Shown piece after piece: positions 6,632 through 13,099 of a DNA stretch of 13,099 nt; position 1 is the stretch's first letter, and each line of letters opens with the position of its first letter. Origin of the DNA: Akkermansiaceae bacterium (GTDB taxonomy: Bacteria > Verrucomicrobiota > Verrucomicrobiia > Verrucomicrobiales > Akkermansiaceae); the NCBI GenBank assembly GCA_014379305.1, contig JACMMB010000324.1, forward strand, positions 1 through 13,099, read 5' to 3'. The position numbers and the translations under genes were made by a program. The notes beneath the pieces were generated by a model that made no database searches, had not been told where the DNA came from, and saw only the letters and a list, made by a program, of their open reading frames with translations.

Positions 6632-7828
6632 TCAGGAACACTTACAGAGTGCCTTTTCCTTGAGGGCGTCCATCTCGGTTTGTGAAATCGGGCTTGGGTC
6701 CGGATAGTCGAAGATCTGCCCTTCATAGTTGCGGAGGGTGACTTTTCCCAGCGAGGAATCGACCACGTAATTCGGGTTGATCGGAATTTTTCCGCCGCCG
6801 CCCGGCCCATCGATAACGAACTGCGGTATGGCGTATCCGGTGGTGTGGCCGCGGAGGTTTTCGATGATATTGACACCATCTGCAACTGCGGTGCGGAGGT
6901 GCGAGGAGCCGTTAATCAGGTCGCATTGATAGAGATAGTAAGGCCTGACGCGACACATCAGGAGTTTGTGGACAAGAGCCGTTTGGATCTCAGGAGAGTT
7001 GTTGACGCCACGCAGAAGGACCGATTGGTTGCCCAAGGGAATGCCGGCATCGGCCAGGCGGATCAAGCCGTCGCGGACTTCGGTGGTGAGTTCCTTGGGA
7101 TGGTTCGTGTGGATGGAAATGAAGAGCGGGTGGTGCTTTTTGAGCATTTCGCAGAGCTCGGGAGTAATCCTCTGGGGCAGGAAAATCGGGATGCGGGTGC
7201 CGATGCGAAGAAACTGGATGTGAGGTATGGCGCGCAGGCGAGTGAGGATTTTGTCCAGTTTCGCGTCGGAGAAAAGCAAAGGATCGCCGCCGGAGAGCAG
7301 GACATCGCGGACTTCGGTGTGTTTTTCCAAATATTGGAAAGCGGCTTCCCATTGGGTTTCGAGCTGCTGCTCGCCGACGCCTGAAACGACGCGGGAGCGG
7401 GTGCAGTAGCGGCAGTAGGAGGCACAGCGGTCGGTTACTAAAAAAAGAACGCGATCCGGGTAGCGGTGGACGAGACCGGGAACAGGCATGTGGGAGTCTT
7501 CTCCGCACGGATCGGAGAGTTCTTCGGGGGCGGTCCAAGCTTCCTCTATCCGGGGAATCACTTGGCGGCGGATCGGGCAATCGGGATCGTTTTTATCGAT
7601 GAGGTTGAAGAAGTGCGGCGTGATGGCCATCGCCAGCTTGGTGCCGGCCAAGAGCACTCCGGCGCGTTCTTCATCGGTGAGGTTGAGGCGGGCTTCGAGA
7701 TCGGCAAGGGAATCGATGCGATTCCGGAGCTGCCATTTGTGATCGGCCCAGTTTTCCATTGCGGAATGAGGCCAGTAACCCGGGGCGTGGGATTTGAAAG
7801 TGATATCAAGATCGCTTGAGGAGGTCAT
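6632..7828 (-). CDS. kamA: KamA-family radical SAM lysine 2,3-aminomutase
   Basis: This PLP- and SAM-dependent [4Fe-4S] enzyme is of the lysine 2,3-aminomutase family, which makes beta-lysine from lysine, as a catabolic or osmolyte step or, in the EpmB branch, for elongation factor P modification. The cluster motif is CASYCRYCTRSR, with Cys135, Cys139 and Cys142. The SAM-binding SGGDPL is at 179-184. The PLP lysine is Lys347 in GPGGGGKIPI. Asp303 (YQCDL) and Asp340 (FVIDGPGG) occupy the positions that bind the substrate amino group in clostridial KamA, and Arg144 matches the carboxylate-binding Arg. The N-terminal WADHKWQLRNRI is typical. At 398 residues it is nearer true KamA than the ~340-residue EpmB, and no efp or epmA is seen here. 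The C-terminus has only CKC of the zinc-binding cysteine cluster. The gene lies 92 bp after the M28-like gene and probably shares its transcript. Confidence 0.88.
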   Translation of the reverse strand: MTSSSDLDITFKSHAPGYWPHSAMENWADHKWQLRNRIDSLADLEARLNLTDEERAGVLLAGTKLAMAITPHFFNLIDKNDPDCPIRRQVIPRIEEAWTAPEELSDPCGEDSHMPVPGLVHRYPDRVLFLVTDRCASYCRYCTRSRVVSGVGEQQLETQWEAAFQYLEKHTEVRDVLLSGGDPLLFSDAKLDKILTRLRAIPHIQFLRIGTRIPIFLPQRITPELCEMLKKHHPLFISIHTNHPKELTTEVRDGLIRLADAGIPLGNQSVLLRGVNNSPEIQTALVHKLLMCRVRPYYLYQCDLINGSSHLRTAVADGVNIIENLRGHTTGYAIPQFVIDGPGGGGKIPINPNYVVDSSLGKVTLRNYEGQIFDYPDPSPISQTEMDALKEKALCKCS

Positions 7829-7920
7829 TCGCTGATTGTTAGAACTCGGTCGGGCAGCTTTGGCCAGGGGTCAAGTGAATGTTTGGAGTTGGAATAATGG
7901 CGATTGGAACCAGCGGATCG

Positions 7921-8817
7921 CTATTTCGCGAGGCGGGTGACAAGTTCGATGAGGCGGCCTGTGGAAGCTGCCAAGGTGGGAGGAAAGGGGAGTTTGTCAT
8001 CATTTTCGCCCGGAAGTAGGGTGGGGCGGGTGGCAATGCGGAGGGCCGGGAAGTCCATTTCGAAAAGGGTGCTGGCTAGGTCGAAATCGTCTCCAAGGCA
8101 GGTAACTTCAGCGCCGAGAATTTTTCCGAGGCCTTTGAATTCTTTTTCAGGAATGGCTTCGGTATCGCGGGAGCTCAAAATGAGTGTTTCGGCCGAGCCC
8201 ATTGCTTCGATGCAGAGAATGGCCTTGGGTGTGGGGGCCGCGTTGATTAGATTTGAGGCGGCTGTGGAGGTTTCAATGACAGGCGAGTCGGGATCATTGG
8301 CGTGGGGCAGGAAGAGGAAATGGATGGGGCGGGCAGGCCCGGCGTTGGCGAGTGCCTGGGCGGTGGCGAGGGTGGCAGCGAGGCCGGAAGCATTTTTTTC
8401 CGCGCCGCGAGAACCGGGAGGTGAGTCGTAGGATGTAATCAGCCAGATGGGGGCGGCCTCGGTGTTTTTCGACAAAACCGTAACCTGGATGATCTGGAAA
8501 TCGGAAGGACCTTCAATAAGTTTGATCGGGAATCCGGTATTGGAGGGGCCGAGAAGGCCTTGGATCATCGAAGCGGTGGAAGAAAGTTTTGCGGGCTTCG
8601 CTGTGTTCCGCTCACCGATGATGTTGATGATTTTTCCCAGATCATCGCCGATCAGGTCGGAGGAAACCGATTGGGAGAATCGTTTCCCGGATGCGATGAT
8701 CGCGGACTTTTCCTTTTTGAAATAATGCACCAAGGCAAACGCCGCAGAACCGATAAGCCAGATGGGCAGAAGGATGAGGAGAAAAGTAACGAGGCTGAAT
8801 TTTTTCCCGGAAGACAT
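7921..8817 (-). CDS. Membrane-anchored M28-fold protein lacking zinc ligands (probable pseudopeptidase)
   Basis: Residues 8-31 form a single N-terminal membrane anchor (LVTFLLILLPIWLIGSAAFAL); the remainder would lie outside the cytoplasm. The C-terminal ~180 residues follow the M28 aminopeptidase order closely: WLITSYDSPPGSRGAEKNASG, then a helix, then IHFLFLPHAND, then AILCIEAMGSAETL, then DDFDLASTLFEMDFPALRI, and a closing helix. At every metal position the ligand is replaced: His by Ser129 (SYDS), Asp by Lys141 (EKNASG), the Glu-Glu by His-Ala at 172-173, Asp by Glu204 and the last His by Phe245. The fold is therefore probably kept, but zinc-peptidase activity is not expected. Residues 35-110 match nothing I know. 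It sits 21 bp after pssA and 92 bp before kamA, all in one direction. No Shine-Dalgarno is visible. Confidence 0.75.
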   Translation of the reverse strand: MSSGKKFSLVTFLLILLPIWLIGSAAFALVHYFKKEKSAIIASGKRFSQSVSSDLIGDDLGKIINIIGERNTAKPAKLSSTASMIQGLLGPSNTGFPIKLIEGPSDFQIIQVTVLSKNTEAAPIWLITSYDSPPGSRGAEKNASGLAATLATAQALANAGPARPIHFLFLPHANDPDSPVIETSTAASNLINAAPTPKAILCIEAMGSAETLILSSRDTEAIPEKEFKGLGKILGAEVTCLGDDFDLASTLFEMDFPALRIATRPTLLPGENDDKLPFPPTLAASTGRLIELVTRLAK

Positions 8818-8838
8818 GATGAGGTCAGGATTGGCCGC

Positions 8839-9705
8839 TTATTCTTTTGGTAGGACAGGGGTTTCCTCAGAGTCTGAATAGACTTCGATTTCCTTTCTCC
8901 AGCGTTGGGAAATCCATGGGCGGACGAAGCCATACACGAGGTAAGAGCTGAACAGGACGACGGGCATGATGTAACGAAACTGGACCGTGATGAAAAGCAG
9001 CAGCACCGCACCGAGGATGGCGGTGAGGGTGCCGCGGGTGCGCCAATCGATGGTTTTAAACGACGGGTAGCGGACATCGCTGATCATCAGCCAGGAGAGG
9101 CCGAGCATCACGCCGGCCAGAACGAATTTCCACGGCCCGACTTCGTGGTCGTTTTCGTAGAGATCGATAATAAGGAAGGTGAGTGAGGCGATAAAGCCGG
9201 CCGCCATGGGGATGGGAATGCCGCGGAAGTCGTTGGCATGGCCCTCTTTTTTCGGAACGGCGGCGAGGCAATTGAAGCGGGCGAGTCGCATGGCCCCGCA
9301 AACCAAGTAGATCAAGGCGATTCCCCAGCCAACATTTCCGAGTGGAAAAAGGACGGCGCGGGAAAGCAACATCGCCGGGGCCATACCGAAGGAGATGATG
9401 TCGGCGAGAGAATCGAATTCGCGTCCAAAAGGCGAGTCCTGTCCGCCAAGGCGGGCGAGGCGGCCATCAAGGAGATCGAAGAGACAGGAACCAAAGATCA
9501 GGAGGATGGCGTATTCGTAGTATTTGCGGGAAATTTCGTAGTATTCCTTGGCATCCAGAATAGTTGCTCCAGAGACACGCTGGACTTCAATCTGTCCTTT
9601 GAAGATCATCAATACCGCAAAAAACCCGCAAGCGAGATTGCAGGCGGTCATGAGATTCGGGAGGAAGAAGATCTTCGGTTCATCCGGGTCACGGGAGCTG
9701 GGCAT
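8839..9705 (-). CDS. pssA: CDP-diacylglycerol-serine O-phosphatidyltransferase (PssA, membrane type)
   Basis: PssA makes phosphatidylserine from CDP-diacylglycerol and serine in the cytoplasmic membrane, the first step toward phosphatidylethanolamine. The CDP-alcohol phosphotransferase signature DG-x2-AR-x8-G-x3-D-x3-D is complete, at D80-G81, A84-R85, G94, D98 and D102 (LLDGRLARLGGQDSPFGREF). Eight hydrophobic segments can be drawn, at about 13-35, 64-80, 105-120, 124-143, 165-185, 194-210, 227-244 and 246-262. This fits the membrane (Bacillus-like) type rather than the peripheral E. coli type. The N-terminal KIFFLPNLMTACNLACGFFA is characteristic. The usual partner psd is not within the window. 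The polar ~25-residue tail is Glu-rich. It is the first gene of the run with the M28-like protein and kamA, and it is divergent, across 146 bp, from the pyrimidine phosphorylase. Confidence 0.93.
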   Translation of the reverse strand: MPSSRDPDEPKIFFLPNLMTACNLACGFFAVLMIFKGQIEVQRVSGATILDAKEYYEISRKYYEYAILLIFGSCLFDLLDGRLARLGGQDSPFGREFDSLADIISFGMAPAMLLSRAVLFPLGNVGWGIALIYLVCGAMRLARFNCLAAVPKKEGHANDFRGIPIPMAAGFIASLTFLIIDLYENDHEVGPWKFVLAGVMLGLSWLMISDVRYPSFKTIDWRTRGTLTAILGAVLLLFITVQFRYIMPVVLFSSYLVYGFVRPWISQRWRKEIEVYSDSEETPVLPKE

Positions 9706-9851
9706 GGGTGATGGTAGACCTGGTTGCGGTGAGGCTCAACCTTGAAGAGTTTGCCAGACAATGAATTGCAAGGGGTGCCAGGCTAGCGGAAAGGATGGTG
9801 CGTAGGAATGGTTCACTTGCAGGAGGCTGTTTCGGGGACTACAAAAATGCG

Positions 9852-11084
9852 ATGCATGTACCGAGTTTGATCGCGAGAAAACGGGAGGGAGAGGAGCTGT
9901 CCGCGCTGGAAATCGAGCTGCTTGTAAACGGATATATGAGCGGCGAGGTTGCGGATTACCAGATGTCGGCGTTCGGAATGGCGGTGTATTTCAAAGGGAT
10001 GTCGGCGGTGGAAACGGGGGCAATGACGCGGGCGATCATTCTCAGCGGGGAGGTTTTCAAGCATGCGGAAGGTCATCCAAAGGTGGTGGACAAGCATTCG
10101 ACGGGAGGAATTGGCGACAAGGTTTCATTGGTATTGGCACCGTTGGTGGCCAGTGCGGGTTGCCGGGTGCCAATGGTATCGGGAAGAGGGTTGGGGATTA
10201 CCGGAGGAACTTTGGACAAGTTGGAATCAATTCCGGGGTTCCGGGTTGATCTGGATATGGACGAGGCTGCGGAGATTTTGGCGCGTGTCGGTGTGGTGAT
10301 GATGGGTCAGACCGAGCGATTTTGCCCGGCGGACAAAAAGCTATACGCGCTTCGGGATGTCACGGGGACCGTGCCTTCGATTGCCCTGATCACGGCATCG
10401 ATCATGTCGAAGAAAATGGCGGAGAGCCTGGATCGACTGGTTCTCGATGTGAAGTTCGGCAGCGGTGCGTTCATGAAAACAAAAGCTGATGCGCGGATTC
10501 TGGCGGACGGAATGATCTCTGTGGGTAAAGAAATGGGAGTGGAGGTTTTCGCTGTCCTCAATGAGATGAGCGAGCCGACCGGCAGGGCTGTAGGTAACGC
10601 GCTGGAGGTAATTGAAGCCTTGGAATGTCTGGCTGGCGGAGGGCCGCTGGATTTGAGGAAAGTCGTGTTGGATTTGAGTGAAAAGATCGCGGGGGTTTCA
10701 CGAGCCGAGCTGGAACGCTTATTGGATGATGGGACAGCTCTGAAAAAATTCAGAGAGCTGGTGGAGGCGCAGGGCGGTAATGTGGATGATCTGGATAAAC
10801 TAGCGGAAATCCATAAGGCCCCGGTGATTAAAGAGATTCGTAGCGGGTTTGGAGGCAATGTGACGCGGGTTGATGCAGGAACAATCGGCCAGGCATCATT
10901 GGAACTTGGGGCAGGTAGATCCAAGTCCACGGATAATATCGATTTTGCAGTGGGCTTCGATTGCCTGATCAAGCGTGGAGAACAGGTGGCTCGGGGAGAT
11001 TTAATCGGGAGGATTCATGCACGCAGTCAGGAGGATGCCGAAAAAGCAGAGGGGGCGATACGGCGGGCGATTGAGGTGGTTTGA
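9852..11084 (+). CDS. pdp: Pyrimidine-nucleoside / thymidine phosphorylase
   Basis: This class II nucleoside phosphorylase cleaves thymidine, and probably uridine, with phosphate to free base and (deoxy)ribose 1-phosphate, in cytoplasmic nucleoside salvage. The family signature SGRGLGITGGTLDKLE is complete at 110-125. The phosphate site is KHSTGG-IGDK (81-90). The base-binding residues are R168 (YALRDVTG), S183 and K187 (TASIMSKK), exactly as in bacillary PyNP. I chose ATG 9852 (MHVPSLIARK), which begins where family members begin and gives 410 residues. The frame is open 57 bp further up, but those residues (from ATG 9795) look unlike the family, although AGGAGG at 9821-9826 lies inside that extra stretch. 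pdp and deoA cannot be separated with certainty. Its stop is directly followed by the end of the convergent MscS-like gene. Confidence 0.9.
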   Translation: MHVPSLIARKREGEELSALEIELLVNGYMSGEVADYQMSAFGMAVYFKGMSAVETGAMTRAIILSGEVFKHAEGHPKVVDKHSTGGIGDKVSLVLAPLVASAGCRVPMVSGRGLGITGGTLDKLESIPGFRVDLDMDEAAEILARVGVVMMGQTERFCPADKKLYALRDVTGTVPSIALITASIMSKKMAESLDRLVLDVKFGSGAFMKTKADARILADGMISVGKEMGVEVFAVLNEMSEPTGRAVGNALEVIEALECLAGGGPLDLRKVVLDLSEKIAGVSRAELERLLDDGTALKKFRELVEAQGGNVDDLDKLAEIHKAPVIKEIRSGFGGNVTRVDAGTIGQASLELGAGRSKSTDNIDFAVGFDCLIKRGEQVARGDLIGRIHARSQEDAEKAEGAIRRAIEVV

Positions 11085-12761
11085 TTATGGCTCTGAGTGA
11101 TTCACGGGCCCTGCCTGATGCAAGGTGATTTGCGTAAACGGGATGATCCAATTGTTCTCATTGCTGGTATCGACACAGATGCATTGGATGTGGCGGGCGA
11201 GGGACTTGTATTTATGCGCCACCGAACCATCGAAATCAGCGAGTATTTCATAGTCAAGAGACGAGGAAGAGGCGGATGCGAATTCAACATGGATCGAGCG
11301 TATGGCCTCACGTCCGTAATCCTGAATCAAGGTAGTGGTGAGTGAGGATTTCAGGAGCTTGGGAATAGTGGAGGTGGATTCGGCTTGATGCCGATAATCG
11401 ATGCCGAAGGACACGGTAAGGCGGAAACCGTGCGACAGGTTTTCGGGGGAGAGGGCTAGAAACTCCCTAGTGGGGTAGGTTTTCAGGCTGCCGCCGAGGT
11501 GCAGGACAACCACTTGCTCCGGAGTCTGCGAGAGGGTTTTTCCAAAAGTCCCGTCTGAGAGAACAACCCAGTCGTCGGTCTCGGAGGGAAACCAGGGTTC
11601 CTTGGCATCAGGTACGCGTGAGATCATGGCCATCACATCGCGTATCGGGACCCTGAGAATTCCGCCCTGAAGGCTCGGGTTCACGAATTTTGTGAAGAAA
11701 CCCAGAGCGGAAACGCGCCACGGAAGTCCTAGATAGACAACGCGTTCTCCTTCACGCACGGAGCCGAGATTCAGGATCATGCGGATCTGCTCGAGATAAG
11801 GCGGGATAGCTGTTTTTCCTGCCCAAGCAACCCCGATGAGGAATATGACGACGAGGGTGAGCAGGAGCCAATCGCCTCTGATGTAAAATACGAGTATGAT
11901 GCCTGCGAGTGCGACGAGGACGGCGGTCCCCATCGCGAGAACATCAGAGAGGCGGCTGGTAAAATTGTTTTTGTCTTTCTTGTGAACAGGACTGATGTGG
12001 CGGATCCACGAATAGATTTTCCGGCTCGCAAAAAAGCCGATAATTGCGGCGAGAAAGGCGAAGAGAAGATTCATTCCCCGGCTTCTGAAAAACTTGCTGA
12101 AGCCACCGGACAGGGATTCCCACATTGATTTTTGGTCACGGGTTCGCTCGTCAATCTGGACACTGATAACGGCAATCTGGCTGGTGGCCCCCGCCTGACG
12201 GCTCGCCCAGAGGCGGCGTGCGGACTGGAGTTCCGAAATCAGGGGCTTGTCGGTGCTGATTGATATCAAATCGTCAATGCGGGATAGGACGGTCTCTGTT
12301 TTCCGGTTCCGCTCTTTCCAGACGTCCAAGGATTTTCGAAGTGCATCGAGCTCTCGTGGTTTTGAAGTTGCGTCCCTGATCTCACTAAGCATCGGCTGGA
12401 CGAGTTCGGTGATTTGCTCCTGCACACCGGCTCTTTCGGCTGAAACTCCGTCATATTCGGCAGCTTCCGAGCCGCCCAAGACATCGCGGAAATTTCCCCG
12501 AAGCTCCTTTACGCGCTCGCGTTCCGCATCGATGCGATTCTGAATTTCCTGCTTCGCGTCCTCCGTCGCTGGTTTTTTGATTTCGTTCTGCAGGTTCTCC
12601 AACTCGGCGAGCGCGGTTGCCAGTGGTTCGGCAATGGTTTTGAGCGATGTAAGATTGCGCTCCGCAGCCGGTGTCTGTTTTGGCAGCTCCGCCGGTTGAA
12701 CCTGGGCATGCGTGGCCACCAAGGATTGAAAAAGGCAAATGGCGACCAGAAAACGCATCAT
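11085..12761 (-). CDS. MscS-family mechanosensitive channel with long extracytoplasmic domain, 558 aa
   Basis: This gene encodes a MscS-like channel that would vent solutes on hypo-osmotic shock. A signal peptide (1-20, cut near ATHA-Q) leads into a ~200-residue helical, Glu/Lys-rich region (30-215) with coiled-coil character, then three membrane helices at about 231-249, 274-293 and 297-316. The MscS-type cytoplasmic part follows: the beta domain around 330-430 (REGERVVYLGLPWRV; DWVVLSDGTFG) and the alpha/beta domain (RLTVSFGIDYRHQAE), ending NWIIPFTQITLHQ as in the family. The layout resembles larger MscS homologues (YnaI, MscK-like). The third helix is unusual: the Gly/Ala-rich pore pattern is weak (IGVAWAGKTAIPPYLEQI), with a lysine and a Pro-Pro. 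Orientation and conductance are therefore inference. It starts 54 bp after the guanylyltransferase gene and abuts the phosphorylase stop with no gap. Confidence 0.8.
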   Translation of the reverse strand: MMRFLVAICLFQSLVATHAQVQPAELPKQTPAAERNLTSLKTIAEPLATALAELENLQNEIKKPATEDAKQEIQNRIDAERERVKELRGNFRDVLGGSEAAEYDGVSAERAGVQEQITELVQPMLSEIRDATSKPRELDALRKSLDVWKERNRKTETVLSRIDDLISISTDKPLISELQSARRLWASRQAGATSQIAVISVQIDERTRDQKSMWESLSGGFSKFFRSRGMNLLFAFLAAIIGFFASRKIYSWIRHISPVHKKDKNNFTSRLSDVLAMGTAVLVALAGIILVFYIRGDWLLLTLVVIFLIGVAWAGKTAIPPYLEQIRMILNLGSVREGERVVYLGLPWRVSALGFFTKFVNPSLQGGILRVPIRDVMAMISRVPDAKEPWFPSETDDWVVLSDGTFGKTLSQTPEQVVVLHLGGSLKTYPTREFLALSPENLSHGFRLTVSFGIDYRHQAESTSTIPKLLKSSLTTTLIQDYGREAIRSIHVEFASASSSSLDYEILADFDGSVAHKYKSLARHIQCICVDTSNENNWIIPFTQITLHQAGPVNHSEP

Positions 12762-12815
12762 GAATCAATCATGCGCTTTCATTGCCGTGCTTGCAAAGAT
12801 GCTTTTCCAGCAAGC

Positions 12816-13099
12816 TCAGAGCAGGTTTTGCGGGAGCAGATCGGAAAGTTTCTTGATCGCATCCGCCTGATGGCGGTTGGCAATCAGGATCGCATCTTCC
12901 GTCTGCACGATAATCAAATCGTCGACACCTAGAAGCGCGATGTGCGTGCCTTTGGTGGCATTGAAGACAATATTGTTTTCGGAATCGATTTGGGAAACAG
13001 GCTGGTTGGAGCAATTACCGCCGTCAGCGTTACCCAGATACTTCGCGATGGATATCCATGAGCCAATGTCGTCCCAATCGAATGTAGCTTCGATGTTCA
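12816..13099 (-). CDS. manC: Mannose-1-phosphate guanylyltransferase, C-terminal part (5' end outside window)
   Basis: The 93 visible residues start inside the conserved end of the nucleotidyltransferase domain, FDWDDIGSW at 6-14. They continue into the C-terminal left-handed beta-helix-like part with GTHIALLGVDDLIIVQTEDAIL (50-71). This is the closing signature of GDP-mannose pyrophosphorylases, which make GDP-mannose from mannose 1-phosphate and GTP for cell-surface glycans. The gene ends at TGA 12818-12816 only about 80 residues after DDIGSW, so it lacks the ~170-residue phosphomannose isomerase domain and is monofunctional. The frame is continuous to the window edge. A different frame in the same stretch (12769-13014, minus) is open but is a shadow. 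The symbol is used in its broad sense. Confidence 0.85.
   Translation of the reverse strand, partial: NIEATFDWDDIGSWISIAKYLGNADGGNCSNQPVSQIDSENNIVFNATKGTHIALLGVDDLIIVQTEDAILIANRHQADAIKKLSDLLPQNLL

Noticed and set aside
10307..10972. 221-aa open frame on the - strand inside the pyrimidine phosphorylase
   Set aside because: Antisense shadow of a gene with complete family motifs; Ser/Pro/Thr-rich composition without domains.
12789..12815. Inverted repeat GCTTGC/GCAAGC just after the guanylyltransferase stop
   Set aside because: Only a 6-bp stem with a 15-base loop and no T-run on the transcribed strand; too weak to call a terminator.
12769..13014. 81-aa Cys/Arg-rich frame on the - strand
   Set aside because: The overlapping minus frame encodes the recognisable end of a mannose-1-phosphate guanylyltransferase, so this one is a shadow.
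1..13099. CRISPR array, tRNA or rRNA genes, IS ends, dif-like site
   Set aside because: Looked for spaced direct repeats, cloverleaf-like stretches, terminal inverted repeats and a Xer-type palindrome; none was visible by eye, though a short dif site could be missed.

Overview
The window reads as a bacterial chromosome segment of moderate to high G+C, most likely from the Planctomycetes-Verrucomicrobia-Chlamydiae group and plausibly Verrucomicrobiae. That placement is an inference. It rests on the long, insert-bearing form of IspG, a ClpS linked to a DUF2017-like gene, a KamA-type enzyme beside a PssA, very tight packing, and the rarity of Shine-Dalgarno sequences. No rRNA, tRNA, IS element or CRISPR array was seen.

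Layout: (1) Positions 1-1521 look accessory. They hold the 3' end of an unknown gene, a small two-helix membrane protein broken by an apparent one-base frameshift, an unknown soluble protein whose ATG overlaps the end of that frame, and a small protein with a PH-like appearance. (2) 1581-3162 (+) holds a XerC/XerD-type tyrosine recombinase overlapping a secreted SGNH-hydrolase lipoprotein of DUF4886 type. (3) 3152-5700 (-) is a compact operon transcribed ispG > clpS > DUF2017-like. It joins isoprenoid synthesis (MEP pathway) to the N-degron adaptor of Clp proteolysis. (4) 5766-6623 (+), divergent from ispG, is an exported TraB/GumN-family protein. (5) 6632-9705 (-) is transcribed pssA (phosphatidylserine synthase) > a membrane-anchored M28-fold protein that has lost its zinc ligands > kamA (lysine 2,3-aminomutase family radical SAM enzyme). 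(6) 9852-11084 (+) is a pyrimidine-nucleoside phosphorylase. (7) 11085-12761 (-) is a large MscS-type channel with a long extracytoplasmic helical domain, and 12816-13099 (-) is the C-terminal end of a monofunctional mannose-1-phosphate guanylyltransferase.

Most genes are housekeeping. Three convergent pairs abut or overlap (-11, +8 and 0 bp), leaving no room for ordinary terminators. The points most worth following are the M28-fold pseudoenzyme between pssA and kamA, the clpS-DUF2017 pairing, the divergent pore helix of the MscS-like channel, and the small unrecognised cassette at 416-1076 with its frameshift. I saw no complete novel defence or mobile system.
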